NCBI RefSeq assembly: GCF_016808335.1 | Contig: NC_053146.1 | Coordinates: forward strand, 37,072,470 to 37,136,469 | Length of the DNA: 64,000 bases | Direction: 5' to 3' | DNA from: Panicum virgatum | Lineage: Eukaryota; Streptophyta; Magnoliopsida; Poales; Poaceae | Part shown: piece after piece, positions 1 through 11,966 of the stretch | How positions within the stretch are numbered: the stretch's first letter is position 1 | Layout of the letters: every line of letters begins with the position of its first letter | Translations under genes and position numbers: made by a program | The notes under the pieces: generated by a model | Told to the model about the DNA's origin: nothing | Databases searched by the model: none | What the model saw: the letters and a program-made list of their open reading frames with translations, nothing else

Positions 1-2097
1 TTTGGGAAAACACCCTTGATTAAACTCTCCCCAAAGAAAACATGGGAAGGCTTTATTGGTGCATCAGTGACAACCATGCTTTCTGCATTTGTGGTCAGTA
101 AATACTTGCTGGCCTTCTGTATTATTGTTGGTACCTGTAGCTTACTGATGGCCATGTAACTGATTTATGTGGTACATATACTCCATCTTTGTTCAATTGT
201 TTTCTTGGTGGCGTTCTTCAAATATGGACATGCCTAATTAACTGGAGTAGCAACCCAATCAAACATAAAATTTTCAATATCCACCTGTCCTTTGGTAACA
301 TTATATTGTACGAAGGATGTGCTAAAACATGGTGGGGATTGTTTGGTTGGTGCCCCCATGTGCGACACTGCAATTGGCTACTTTCTGCAAAATTAGTCAC
401 AAAAAGTTGTACACTTATGGTCATTAAAATGCTCCAAGCCTTGTGTTCTGGAGAGCAACTACTGTACCTCTTAGAATGAATGAATCGGTGGGCTGATTTC
501 GTTGTAGTGGTGTTTGAGACTTCACCAAAGTGCATTTTCTTTTACATGTTTTCTAATACTTTTTAAATTTAAGTGTTTGTATAGATGGATCTAGTGTCAT
601 TATTTACTTTTGGTGTTTTGGCAGCTTGCTAATTTCATGGGCCATTTCCAGTGGTTGACATGCCCAAGAAAGGTATAGTTCCTCCTTGGATTATTTTCTT
701 CACATGCCATTGCAAAATTTCTCAATCCCTTATTTGCCATTAGCTCTTTCTATGACATGCTGTGCCTGGGTCCACATGTCATAGGCACACTGATGGCAAA
801 TAAGAGATTGAGCAATTGTGACAGTGGCAAAACCTCCTTTCTCATAGAGCAGCATCCATTGCAATGCATTTGAAATGTATTGCCACCAAGCTTTATCTTA
901 TTCCATTACTCCCTCTGTAGGACTTGTCAACTGGATGGCTTCATTGCGACCCAGGTCCCATGTTTACACCAGAAAGTTATAGGTTATCAGGATGGATGCC
1001 GAAATCGGTGAGCAAGCAATTTGAATACTTGATTCTCCATCTCTTCTAGTCAGAGTTCCAATTAGTTTATTTGTATTTTGCAGTTTCCCTGGCGAGAAGT
1101 TGCAATTATGCCTGTTCAATGGCATGGCTTAGCTCTTGGCTTGTTTGCTTCAATAATAGCACCATTTGGAGGTTTTTTTGCAAGTGGCTTCAAGAGGGCA
1201 TTCAAATTTAAGGTGCTTATTTTTTTTGCAATCACTGGTTCGAAAGATATTTCATTTTCCAGATCTTATCCTGATTCATGTGCATACTTTTTAGGATTTT
1301 GGGGACAGCATACCCGGCCATGGTGGATTTACAGATAGGATGGACTGCCAAGTATGCATTTTGGACTTGATTTGTTTCTAGAATGTACACATTTCTTATT
1401 GGTGATTTTATGAGTTCTGCTACTGTGCATCTTGTATGTTCTGTTCCATATTTGGTGTGAATTGATGTTGATTCAAAGAGAACACCTGCATCTGTTTCTT
1501 ATTTTTGACTCATTTATTCTTGCTCATAGATGATATGTGTTTTAATTGCTGTGAATTCAGGCTTGCTGATAGTTTGTGTTCTTAAAAGAACCATATAGTT
1601 ATGTCTCTCTCTGCATGGTGCACTTTTCAATGTTAAATTAAACAAGACATGCAGTTCAGACTTCAACTGTGTTTTCTATTCTATGTATGCTTTGCAATGC
1701 AAAAGCTGATTGTCTACAATATTAGATTGCAGTTCAGGCTTCATCTGCGTTTTTCATTCCGTGTTTGCTTTGCCATCTGAAAGCTGGTAGTTTACATTAT
1801 TACATGTTATATTCTGAGAAACTCCAAACTGATTTCTTGCAGATGGTCATGGCTGTCTTTGCATACATCTATTACCAATCATTTGTGATGGTACAGGACC
1901 TATCTGTTGAGACCATCCTGGAGCAGGTAATTTGGATTCGCCGTGTTTTTATACCTTGACTCCAATTCACTTGTGCAATAAAGAAATATAGCTGCTAAAC
2001 ACCATTTTGTTCACTGCAGATACTAAGGAATCTCACTGTCGAGGAGCAGCATGATCTATATGAACAGCTAGGCAAGTTACTGGCACGAGCAAACTGA
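1..2097 (+). CDS. Phosphatidate cytidylyltransferase (CDP-diacylglycerol synthase), C-terminal part
   Basis: The protein makes CDP-diacylglycerol from phosphatidate and CTP, the branch point to phosphatidylinositol and phosphatidylglycerol, in ER-type membranes. Only the last seven exons lie in the window: 1-93, 625-672, 921-1007, 1084-1212, 1295-1351, 1843-1926 and 2020-2097 (stop TGA). Every exon is a multiple of three, so all introns are phase 0, and all have GT-AG ends. They encode 191 C-terminal residues; plant family members are about 420 aa, so roughly half is missing upstream. Exon 1 carries [11 protein letters not shown]. Exons 4 and 5 together give the family signature K-R...[18 protein letters not shown], including the metal-binding aspartates. 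Exon 4 also contains a hydrophobic segment ([17 protein letters not shown]). The frame is intact, so the gene looks functional. The frame of exon 1 is fixed by the family motif. Confidence 0.93.
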
Positions 2098-3690
2098 TGC
2101 TAACATAGACGTTGTGCATGCACAAGATCCAAAAGGATATGTGCAGTGCTTTTTCGAGGCCGTGTTTTAGTTAATCTGCTTGTACAGCCCTAACACCCCT
2201 AAGAACAAAATGGAAAGAAAAAAGAAAACCACAACACTTCACAGGAGTTGCGCCGCTGTATGATGTTTTGGAGTATACAGATCCTGCGTCCTTCTGAATG
2301 ATTTGGCATCGCCCTTTTTCTTGCTTCTGGTGTTGTGTTATGCTTGTTGCCGCCTCAAATCCAGCTAACGCTGTTTTCTTGTGTAAAATGGTAGTTTATA
2401 TTGACTATGTGCAGGTTGTATTGCCTGTCAATGTCTTTCTTCACTGTGGTAGTTTGCGATAAATCTTTGTTTCAAAGAATGCCCTGGCATGATGTGCTCT
2501 TTGTTGGTAATTGTTTTGCTATTGTCGACATGTCTCAGTTTTGCACCCTTTGTCCCAAATGTGAGTGCCTCCAGGGCTCTTGTGTCGACAAGATAGTGAT
2601 TGGCCTAGCTAGAAAATCAGGTGAGATCTGCACAAGATATTGATCGTTTTAATAGAAAAGATAAGCCTAATAATATGGAGGTTGGATTGATGGAATGAAA
2701 GTAAATGTATAGATTAGGGTCAGAGGATGTCCACATGCCCTTATCCATCTATTGGTACCATGCTCTTGAATTCGCTCGCATTCTCTCGAAGATTGGAATG
2801 AAACAATCCGCTATTGGAATAGCTCTTCGGGAAGAGTAGTGGGTGCCATCAAACCCTACTTGTGACATAGACTAGCTTCTTTTTTGGTCAATCAAGATCG
2901 TAGCGTAGACAGTCACAGTCTTGCTTACTATCTCCACCATCTAAGATGAGGTTGATGGTAATGGCAGCTAAAATGGGGAATGCATCCAATATATCAACAA
3001 CGTTGTGATCAAGTTCAACTATGCCTTGAGTTACAAATCCAGCGAGTTTATACTTCTTCAAGCAGAAAGTGCGTTAAAGAGGTAAGATCGTACCTCAAGT
3101 CAAAGGGCCTCATGAAGTGTTTCAACAGCCTTTAATTCTTGACTTTGGTTTTGATTGCTGCAATGCAAGACAAACAATTGCTTTATCCCGGTTCTTTCTC
3201 TAGAAAACTTGCTCGGGCATCCCTTTGATTGAGCGTGGGGGTATGGATAGCTTTATTAGAAATGTTTACAAAAAAGTATAATCACACGATTGTAGGTTGG
3301 CCCTTTAGCAGATTAAATTCAAAACACCAATATTTTTAGATGATAAACTAATTCTATCGAGCTCCATCAATAAAACAGAAACAATTATAGATATCGAAAA
3401 TCTATTGATGACAATGTAAACCATCGTGAGAGGCAGAGGCAGAACCACTACGTAGGCAAACAACTCGAACGGTTTTGCTTAGTTTGCAGAGGCGGTCATT
3501 GATCTTACCTTCTGAGTATGGATTGCGGCACATACCTCCTCAATAGCATAGAAAGCGAGGGCTCCTCGTATTTAGGGATGTCATTATTTTGAAATTTGGA
3601 TTAGTTTAAGAGCTTCCGTTGATTAGATGTTCATTAATGTAGATTTGCATAGCTGTACTTAAAACAATGGAACAAGTTTAGAAAAGTGCA
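2098..3690. other. 3' UTR and intergenic sequence
   Basis: The first few hundred bases after the stop at 2097 are probably the 3' UTR of the CDP-DAG synthase gene. Short ORFs here (for example 2401-2643) have no recognisable motif. From about 2700 to 3690 I see AT-rich sequence with no gene, RNA or terminal-repeat structure that I can name. Confidence 0.5.
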
Positions 3691-3699
3691 TATCACTCT

Positions 3700-3905
3700 G
3701 AGGGTATGTTTGATAGAGCTCCATCTAATTTTGATTCTCCGTGGAATGGGTGGAATGGGAGCCGATTCTCTAAGAGAAGAAGTGATTCTGTGGATGAAAG
3801 TAATTGTTTTTATTCTTAACATAAAATTTTAAAATTATAATCAAGAAACAATTTATAGAATTAGGAGAAACTATTTTTTTTCCAACTCCCAACCTTATAC
3901 CATTT
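3700..3905. repeat. Possible MITE remnant upstream of the PPR gene
   Basis: The sequence beginning GGTATGTTTGATAGAGCTCC resembles the left end of hAT-type MITEs common in grasses (a 'gtttgatagagctc' terminus followed by AT-rich sequence). I do not find a matching inverted right end before the PPR gene, so this is either a truncated element or chance similarity. It lies in the promoter and 5' UTR interval of the PPR gene. Confidence 0.25.
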
Positions 3906-3995
3906 CACAGAAGTGAATTTCAATCACTTCTCTTTTCCAGAGTATTTCGCGGAGCTCCCGCCTCCTGGCTCCTGCGCACCCTGATTCTCCATTTC

Positions 3996-5852
3996 TTGGC
4001 AAAACCACGCTTCCCGACCGATTCCCGCCAGGCGGCCACAACCTCTGACAGTCTGATGCCTTCCCCACCACCTGGTCTCCCCCGACGCGCTCTGCTGCCG
4101 CGTCTCCGCGTCGCCGCCGGGCCGGCCTCGCCGCGCCTCCTCCTCCTCCTCCTCCAGTCCATGGCGCTCGTCCTCACCTCGGGCCTCTCCTCCTCCCACC
4201 CGGCCCTCGCTTCCCGCCTCCTCAACTCCCTCCTCCCGCACGTCCCGTGCCACCGCCTCCCCGCGCTCCTCCGCCTCCTCCCGCGCGACCACCTCACGCT
4301 CCTGCTCCTCTCCTCCACTAAGCACCGCCACGCGCGCTCCCTCCCCGCCGCCCGCGCGCTCCACGCCCTCGCCCTCGCCTCCGGCCACCTCCCCTCCGAC
4401 CTCCGCCTCGCCAACTCCCTCCTCTCGCTCTACTTCTCCCTCGGCTCCCCGGCCTCCGCGCGGTGCCTCCTCGCCGACATCCCCCGCCCCGACACCGTCA
4501 CCTGGAACACCCTCCTCCGCGCCTGCCTCCGCATGGGCCTCCTGCCCGCCGCGCGCCGCCTGTTCGACGAAATGCCGGAGCGGGACCTCGTCTCGTACAA
4601 TTCCATGCTGACTGGGTACGCCGCTGAGGGGGACATGGTCGGCGCCCGGGAGCTCTTCGATGAGATGCCAGAGAGGGACGTGGTTACATGGAACTCGATG
4701 CTCGCTGGTTATACTCGGCTTGGGGATGTGGAGAGCGCCAAGAAGATGTTCGATGCAATGCCAGTGAGGGATGTTGTGTCGTGGAACTCGATGCTGGATG
4801 GGTACGCCCAGGCCGGGGACATCAAGATGGCGAGAATGGTTTTTGATGGCATGCCAAGGAGGAGCATTGTCTCGTGGAATGTTGTTCTTGCATTATATGC
4901 AAAGGTGAAAGACTGGCGCGAGTGCCTGAGGCTGTTTGATGCGATGATGGCTGTGGGGGAAAGCATTCCAAATGAGAAGACATTTGTCAGTGTGCTGACA
5001 GCCTGTGGTAATTTGGGTGATTTGGAGAGGGGGAAATGGGTGCATGGCTTGGTCCGCGAGAGGTGGGAGAAACTTGTGCCAGATGTACTACTGTTTACTG
5101 CACTGCTGACAATGTATGCCAAGTGCGGGGTGATGGGGACAGCCAAGGAGATATTTGATTTGATGAGTGAAAAGAGTATTGCATCCTGGAACTCAATGAT
5201 CATCGGGTATGGATTGCATGGGCAGAGCGAGAAAGCCCTGGAGTTGTTCATGGAGATGGAGAAAAATGGGCCTCAACCGAATGAGACGACTTTCATCTGC
5301 ATTTTGAGCGCGTGTGCTCATGGAGGCCTGGTGCTTGAAGGCTGGTGGTGTTTTGATAGGATGGTCAGGTTCTACAATTTTGAGCCCAAGGCTGAGCACT
5401 TTGGCTGTATGATGGACCTCCTTGGTCGTGCTGGACTGCTCAGAGATTCAGAGAAGCTCATCAATAATTTGCAGGTGAAGGTGTCACCTGCATTAAGGGG
5501 CACTCTAATAGCAGGCACTCGAACTCAGGACAGCTCCAAATTTGGAGAGTTTGTTGGAAAGAAATTGATTGAAATGAAGCCAACAGAGTTCAGCTCCTAC
5601 GTGCTTCTGTCAAACATTTATGCTGCGGAAGGCAGATGGGATGATGTTGAAAAAGTGAGGAAGGTGATGAAGGAGAAGGTGGTGCAAAAAGATGTAGGGA
5701 TGAGCCTTGTAGGATCAAGTGAACCTCATCCTGATGCTGAAGATGGCATTTCGTTTCAACAGAATTCTGTGATGCTCTCGATGTTGGGTGAGATGGGTCT
5801 GCGTGTGAAACAACCATCTGAGGTGTCAGACTATCGGAGGGAAGCTTATTAG
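3996..5852 (+). CDS. Pentatricopeptide repeat protein, PLS class with E domain
   Basis: This is a 618-residue intronless ORF. PPR proteins of this class bind organellar RNA, usually for C-to-U editing or stabilisation, in mitochondria or plastids. Residues 1-60 are rich in R, S, P, A and L and lack acidic residues after the first few, which fits an organelle targeting peptide. Tandem PPR motifs run from about residue 165 to 460, with repeated WN(S/T)(M/L)L cores and FDEMPERD linkers (about every 31 residues at 169-290), then longer L-type units with NEKTF and NETTF. Residues 495-570 match an E domain (SSYVLLSNIYAAEGRWDDV). There is no C-terminal DYW deaminase domain. The N-terminal 150 residues are very GC-rich (nearly all codons end in C or G) and GC falls along the gene, a usual grass gradient. 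The overall layout recalls At3g29230-type proteins; the RNA target cannot be read from sequence here. Confidence 0.9.
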   Translation: MAKPRFPTDSRQAATTSDSLMPSPPPGLPRRALLPRLRVAAGPASPRLLLLLLQSMALVLTSGLSSSHPALASRLLNSLLPHVPCHRLPALLRLLPRDHLTLLLLSSTKHRHARSLPAARALHALALASGHLPSDLRLANSLLSLYFSLGSPASARCLLADIPRPDTVTWNTLLRACLRMGLLPAARRLFDEMPERDLVSYNSMLTGYAAEGDMVGARELFDEMPERDVVTWNSMLAGYTRLGDVESAKKMFDAMPVRDVVSWNSMLDGYAQAGDIKMARMVFDGMPRRSIVSWNVVLALYAKVKDWRECLRLFDAMMAVGESIPNEKTFVSVLTACGNLGDLERGKWVHGLVRERWEKLVPDVLLFTALLTMYAKCGVMGTAKEIFDLMSEKSIASWNSMIIGYGLHGQSEKALELFMEMEKNGPQPNETTFICILSACAHGGLVLEGWWCFDRMVRFYNFEPKAEHFGCMMDLLGRAGLLRDSEKLINNLQVKVSPALRGTLIAGTRTQDSSKFGEFVGKKLIEMKPTEFSSYVLLSNIYAAEGRWDDVEKVRKVMKEKVVQKDVGMSLVGSSEPHPDAEDGISFQQNSVMLSMLGEMGLRVKQPSEVSDYRREAY

Positions 5853-6149
5853 TTATTGTTTGACACTGCCAACTGAGTTTATGCACTCTATTTGCTAGGC
5901 ATATTCGAGAAGACAAATGCCTAGTGGGGATGCTTACGTATCAGCACCTCATGGTTGCTGATAGTTGCGCAGTTGTAGCAAGTCAGTAAATATACAACTT
6001 GCATTTTTCTTTCCATTTTTATGTACATCACTGGTGTGTAGCTGTTAATACAAAGGAATCTTTGTTTTCTGTCACAGTTTTCAATTTTGCATTAGACTAC
6101 TTATCATGTGCCATTTTTGCTAATTTTTTTAGATAAGTGCTAAAAAATA

Positions 6150-6770
6150 GTGCAACTTGGAGGGGTTTTGCTAGTGGATTCCAGAGTCATTTAAGGTGCT
6201 TTGAGTATGATGTTACCTGTTGGAAAGATGCTTCATCCTCAGAAGCTCATCCTGATTCCTGCTTGTACTTTTTCAGGATTCTAGGGAGGGCTTACCCAGA
6301 CATGGTGGATTTACAGTTAAGGTGGACTTTAAACTTGGTATGTTTCCAAAATGTACATGTTTGTTATTGTTGAACTTTTGAAGAGTAAAATCTACCTGTT
6401 AGTGTGCTTCTAATGTGTGCTCTGTTCTACTTTTTGTGTGAATTCATGTCGATTCAAACACAATGCCTCCATCTAGGGTTTGCTATTGTTGTGAACTCTA
6501 GGCTTGTTGTGCAGTTCAGATTTCAAATGGGTTCATGCTGTGTATGCCATGCAATGCAAGAGATAACAGTATACAATATGAGAATCTGCAGTTGAACTGT
6601 TTCCTGTGTATGCTTTGCAATGTGAAGCTTATAGTTTACAGTATTAGAATGCTTTGTGTTGAGCAACTTCCATTGGTGTCACAGATGGTCGTGGTTGCCG
6701 TTGTGACCATATACTTCCAATGTGATGGTGCAAGACTTGTCTGTTGGGATTATCTAGCAGGTAATTTGCC
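6150..6770 (+). pseudogene. Degenerate duplicate of CDP-DAG synthase exons 4-6
   Basis: This stretch aligns by eye with 1160-1935. The end of exon 4 (GGAGG..TTTTGC.AGTGG), intron 4 with TATCCTGATTC.TG, exon 5 (CATGGTGGATTTACAG) and exon 6 (CACAGATGGTCGTGG, then CAGGTAATTTG) appear in order. Intron 5 is also recognisable through GTGTGAATT.ATGT.GATTCAAA. Because introns are kept, the copy arose by DNA duplication and not by retroposition. It is dead: the exon 4 reading frame is lost and the conserved D-R-x-D is changed so that the first Asp and the Arg are gone (reads V-K-V-D). I see no copy of exons 1-3 or of the last exon. It lies just downstream of the PPR gene, in the same orientation as its parent. 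Confidence 0.8.
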
Positions 6771-7514
6771 AATTTGGGCTTCTATAATCCACATGCACAG
6801 TTCTAACACCCTAATAACACAACAGAAGATCGACAACGCTGACAGGAAACACATTGCAGCAGATCAATTTCGTTGATTCATGGGAGTAGCAGGCAATGAT
6901 TTTTGTGCTTGGCAGGGCTCCACGGAATCCAGTGTGTAATGGAGCAGCGGGAACGCTCCCAAACAAGGGAGCCTTACCCCTCATGTGTCCTCGGAGATGA
7001 TTTGTCACCACTTTTATCTTCATCTTATAGTTTACTGCCTGAAAATCAACAGACTTTGTTTCCTCATGTAGCCAAATATTTTCTTCACTAGGTATGTAAC
7101 TATTGTGGTACAATGCTTTGAAAGATTACCATTGATGTGCTTTTTGTTGGTGTTTTGCTTCGAACTCGGACATAACCTTAGTGAAGAGGTCTAACTGCAA
7201 ACCAACTTGAAGCAAAACCTTGATATTTCTTTTTTTTAGCAAAAAAAAAAAAACTTGAAGCAAAACCAACTTGAAGCAAAACCTTGATATTTCTATTTAA
7301 GCACAGTTAAACGCTAAATTTTCTGACAGCAGTCCCACTGAACATGATTGTTATACTCCATTGTGGTACAATGCTAAATGAAACAAGTCACACAAAACCC
7401 AGCTTTATTCATTTTTCTTGATCTTCAAAATTGGAAGCACTGTAAGAAAATAAATATTTCTGTACAACACTTGGCAGGAACAATTTAACACCACAAAAGG
7501 ACAATACACAGTAG
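6771..7514. other. Intergenic sequence with a 30-bp direct repeat
   Basis: No gene is evident between the pseudogene and the convergent Rab3GAP-like gene. A 30-bp unit starting ACCAACTTGAAGC occurs exactly twice, at 7201-7230 and 7265-7294, separated by a poly-A run. The right part (about 7390-7514) is probably the 3' UTR of the minus-strand gene. Confidence 0.5.
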
Positions 7515-10500
7515 TCATCCAACGTGACTATTCAAAACTGACAACTGCCCAGAGTCTCCATTGAACAAGTAAACCTCCAGCGGGGCATACGAGAATGACG
7601 ACGAGAGCCTCGCTGAGGGTTGTAAGATTCTGCTTCCTTTGGGACATGGGATGGTTAGGAGGCGTGACCCAGTTCGCATCTTCCAAACCTGGCCACATAA
7701 GGGCAACAAATTACAATTCTCAACCAGAAAGTAAATAGTTCTTTAGCCAACCTCGCAACACAGCTTGTTTATACCCTCTGAAGAAAACGTGTACCCTTAA
7801 ACTCTTCTAAGTGACCGAAGACCAACAGAAAATCAAACAACCCCAGAATGTCATCGTTCAGCACTGATAGAACCAAAAGATGATCGCTAAACAAGAAATC
7901 AGAAATTAGGCAACCATGAGACTTACCTCTATTATGCCTTTCCGTGGGGCATGGATTGCTAGACACAAACAGTAATCACTCTTTGTATATTCCATATGCA
8001 TTGTACTTGATGAAGCCTTGTCTTTATTTAGAAGCATCTCCACAAATAGACATGAAGCATCACGATAGCCCTATAAAGTCGTTACATTAAAAATGATAAA
8101 AGAAATGGAAATACAATGGTATTGCGAGTAGCTGACCAAGGTAATCATGTGCAGTCCTGTGATCGTGCTCTCACAACAATTATTTTATATCCGTTGCAGA
8201 CTTGAACCACAATATTTTCTATGTGCAGATTTCTGATCCTACCATGATTTACAACAATTGTAGGACAGTGCAACCCCCTTCAACCCAAAAAAGTGATCCA
8301 AGCATGGCAAACAGGTTTTGACCAGCTGCTACAACCAATCAACAATTTGATTGAAAAATGCTATGTAAAAGCCATCAGATTGAGGTTATAGTTTCTATAA
8401 CTAGATTTTCTACACTTGCTATCTAGGTGTGGAAAACCAGTAGGAAGCTAGATATAAGCTTACTGGAATCTTAACCATCTCAAAGTACTGGAATCTTATT
8501 CACTTAAGGATCTGATAATGCCCTCAAAATACACTCTTGAGTTGCAGTGGCATGGGATGGTACCGTGCTACCTAGCGGTAAATGGTGGCATGATCAGAGG
8601 ACTGTACCATTGTGTACTGTGCTACCTACATGATTACCCTGGTTTGCTACTCTCACAGTATCAATTGTGTATCCATTGCAGACTTGTTCAGGGATGAGAT
8701 GTGAAAGCACAGTTGAACCACCATACCTATGTGCAATCTCCTGATCCTACCATGATTTACAGCTATCATAGGGTGGTACATCCAGGTGTGCCCTCAACAC
8801 CACAGAATGCCACAACGCATGGTTACACAGTTGTGTCCACTACTGCACATAATTCTATCAGGTGATATTTTCTACAGCGTGATTTTCTTCATGACATAAT
8901 TTCTCTTTTGTTCTCGAAACCAAGGTTTGGAAAATCACCAGGAACCATTGGATATCTATTTTGACCCAGGCTACCTCTCCATATTTCGAAAGGGAGAATC
9001 CATTTTACTACCTCCATCTGCAATGTCTCTCCCCTCTCAAATCAAAACAAAGTTTCCATATTTTGAAAGGGAGAATCCATTTTACTACCTTTTTGTCTCG
9101 CAATTCTCACCATACATGTGTTTTAACTTCAATTATTTTTGGGTGAATCCAATATTAGTCTAAACCTGAGACAAAACAAACCTTTAGAATGCTAAATACA
9201 AGACGACTAGGCATTACAATTACTACAAACATACCTAACTAAGGCAAAACAAACTAATCAAGATCAACATGCCTTCAAAAGAAAATGAACTAACAACGAC
9301 ACCAGAAGGCAATAGTCATAACTACTGGAAGTTACATATTACTTGGCAATTCATTATTTCTTTACATTAGATTATTTAAGAATAAACTCAAGAACTTTAC
9401 CTTCCATAACCGTACAGCCACAAGGGCATGAGTGTCCAGCAGCAGAATCCGCCCAAGTGAATCAGTTATGGCAGCCAATGTACCACTTGGGGAGAGTGTA
9501 AGCCGTTCTCCCTTCCTCGGCGAGTCTTTTAAGCAAGTTAGGGGTGATGCTGCAGCATATGTGACTGTGAGGAATAAATTCAATATTTTTAAATGATTGT
9601 TGAACTTTAACTACTAGCCATTACTTTTTGCAAAGGATTGAGGCTTTGGCCGTGACTTTTTAGGTGGTGATGGCTCACTCCGCCATAAAATTTTTGACAA
9701 AGATGATATTGTCGAAAATGTTGCAGCTACACCTCTTGACAAAATTGCTCCAACAATTGACCTGCTTCTATCTTCTGATAGCCTGCAGAGTCAACAATGT
9801 GTTAGGAGATGTGTAAAACTAACAATGTGTCACCATCACTCAGTAACTTTCCTCTACCAACTTCTAGAACAGATTATTTGAACTGATTGCAATTCAAATT
9901 TGAATGGAAGCTATCATGGTAAGATTCCTGTTGCAAACTTGCAATATAATCTGAATCGATAAACCATGTCTACAGAACTCACAATGAAATGACTGAAAAA
10001 TAATGTCACTATGTCGAGCTAGTATGATGGTCACCTCAATCCGAAATGAAAAAGCCAGTGCGCAATGGAACTCACCTATATGCTGAAACTACAGCATCCT
10101 CTCCAACTGTGATGGCACAGTAATGGCGCTGACTTGACTGCCCAGTAATATAAAAGCAGCTGAATTCAATATAATCGTAGCTTCAGAAATCTTCCACTAA
10201 AGGTACCAAAACAGGGACAATGATAAAACTAAAATAATAATGGTAAATGCATAATGAATTTATGTAAGAGTGGTATCTAACAACAGTCATGAGCGAGCAA
10301 GTCACCTGAAGTTCTAACAAGGGAGGTGGCATCAGACCAACAATTGCAGCATCAGCACATGAACCAAACTTGCTTACATTCCAAATCTGAAAGGGTATCC
10401 TTCGAAAGGAACCCTCATCCGCAGTATCTTCCTCTTCAAACTTATCTTTCCACAGACGTGATTTTACATCTTGAAATGATTTTTGAAGAATGTTCTGTGA

Positions 10501-11575
10501 ATAACCAAGAAATTAGTTATTATTATTGTTGAATAGGCGGACAAAGAAAGCCTGATCATTACGATGCTGGGGACTAAGCATCATTCTATCCGTTTCTAAT
10601 AGAGAAATAGAGGGTTTCACACAAACCTGAAGATCAGCCCCATCAAAGCGTGCAATAACACCAGGGAAAACTACAGAAAGTTCATCTGAACCTGAATCTT
10701 CCCAAGCGTTCTCCTTCCGCTCACGAAAGTTGAGTTTCAGTATCTTTGAAGGATATATACTCTGAAATAAAACACGTCCAAGGACAGCATTAAAAAAATG
10801 TGTGTTTGATAAAAGATCGGAGTTAGACAATACGGTTATTGACAGTAGGAGCAATCTAAACGGAGTATCTTCTCTTTGCACTACAATACATGTCCTCCTA
10901 CATTACTAAGTATATTTAGGGGGAGTAATCCATCAATGCAGTTTTACACCACCTACCTAGACACGAAACCTACGTTTGGAATCTGCACTGCTAGAAGTCC
11001 TCACATTTGAAGCAAATCCTTGCATCTTATCTGTAAGAGCATTAGCGTGAATCCTAAAAGATCGTACAGAAGCTATCATATATATTGTAACAATCTGATC
11101 TAAAAAATAGACCCAATAATTTAAATTTGGGTACCCTTTAAATTTTCCCAGACTAGCATATCTACAGAGAGAACTGGATGGATTAAGCGACCTGCTTGTG
11201 CAATAGATCGCCGGCGAGCGAGTAGAACAGCAGCCACCCGGTGTCCGTGCCGACCGCCACTGCCACCCCCTCCTCCCCTTCGCCGTCCTCCGTGGTGAGC
11301 GGGACCCACTCCACGGCCGAGATCTGGCCCTCCTCGGGCCCCACCGCGGGCTTCACCGTGACCCCGCCGCCTCCACCTCCCGCGACCGGGACGATCACGA
11401 GCACGGACCGCGTCGCGCTGGCCACGGCGAGGGCGCGCGCGCGGGGCCCGAGCGAGGGGAGCACGGTGGGGTCGTCCAGCCACCCCTCACGCTCGCCGGC
11501 ATCCACGGCGGCGAGGTCCGGCGAGGCGGAAGCGAGGAGCGCCACCTCCGTCAGGTGGTGGCCCCGCGGCGCCAT
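7515..11575 (-). CDS. Rab3GAP regulatory (non-catalytic) subunit N-domain protein
   Basis: Eight exons on the minus strand (high to low): 11575-11192, 10761-10627, 10494-10306, 10137-10076, 9782-9625, 9564-9401 (or from 9549), 8070-7927 and 7688-7515. Frames join without a stop to give about 469 aa. In animals this subunit partners the catalytic Rab3GAP1 in a complex acting on Rab3 and Rab18; the plant role is little studied. Recognisable conserved blocks are VVFPGVIARFDGADLQ (exon 2), LTLSPSGTLAAITDSLGRIL (exon 6) and GYRDASCLFVEML (exon 7), which form the family's N-terminal beta-propeller-like domain. Animal RAB3GAP2 is about 1,390 aa, so this protein is the N-terminal domain only, with a natural stop. 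I chose the ATG at 11575 (MAPRGHHLTEVALLAS) because family similarity begins there; an in-frame ATG 28 codons upstream exists. The acceptor of exon 6 is ambiguous by 15 bp, both choices in frame. Confidence 0.85.
8135..8800. repeat. Diverged duplication inside a Rab3GAP-like gene intron
   Basis: Within the intron between exons 6 and 7, about 8135-8295 and 8625-8795 share an ordered set of words: GGTAATCATG/TGATTACCC context, ATCC.TTGCAGACTTG, then TGATCCTACCATGATTTACA followed by a CA-rich tract. The copies are clearly diverged. I see no terminal inverted repeats or target duplication. Confidence 0.35.
8979..9090. repeat. 35-bp direct repeat in intron
   Basis: A 35-bp unit beginning CCATATTT.GAAAGGGAGAA occurs at 8979-9013 and 9056-9090 with one mismatch, 42 bp apart. 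It lies in the same long intron of the Rab3GAP-like gene. Confidence 0.8.
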
Positions 11576-11727
11576 GGAAGAAGGCGAGAGGAGATCCCGC
11601 GGAAGGTTTGGCCCCAGGAAGAGGAGACGTGCGTGCGCGTGTGATTTTGGCGGATACACCCTTTGGCTAACCTCTAATTCACGGTCAAGTGGTTAACTAA
11701 TGAGATTAAGCCCTTGCGTTGCTCGGT

Positions 11728-11966
11728 AGAAGTAGAAGGTTTCAATGGGATGGGCCTGCCATATCAGCAAACATTCTATGAAACTCTCCTAACATTCTAC
11801 AGTTTTTAATTTGAAACAAACTTTAATTTTGTGTCTGATGGATTTTACGGTGATGAAACTCTCCTAACATTCTATGAAACTCATTCTCTTTTCTTGACAT
11901 ATCAGCAAAACTGATAATATTTAATGTCATGAAATCATTTATGAAATTCCCATTGAAACTGAACTA
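11728..11966. repeat. Degenerate Tourist-like MITE (tentative)
   Basis: The left end reads GTTTCAATGGGATGG and the right end, inverted, reads GTTTCAATGGGAATTTCA, followed by TAA. This resembles the termini of the better-preserved MITE at 51996-52195. The interior repeats the phrase GAAACTCTCCTAACATTCTA twice (near 11770 and 11853). The left terminus is incomplete, so boundaries are approximate. Confidence 0.35.

Noticed and set aside
3920..4414. Two long minus-strand ORFs (154 and 164 codons) opposite the PPR start
   Set aside because: Arg/Glu-rich shadow of a GC-rich exon whose plus frame is a clear PPR protein.
9549..9564. Alternative acceptor for exon 6 of the Rab3GAP-like gene
   Set aside because: Both acceptors keep the frame; I kept 9564 because it has the longer pyrimidine tract, but 9549 is not excluded.
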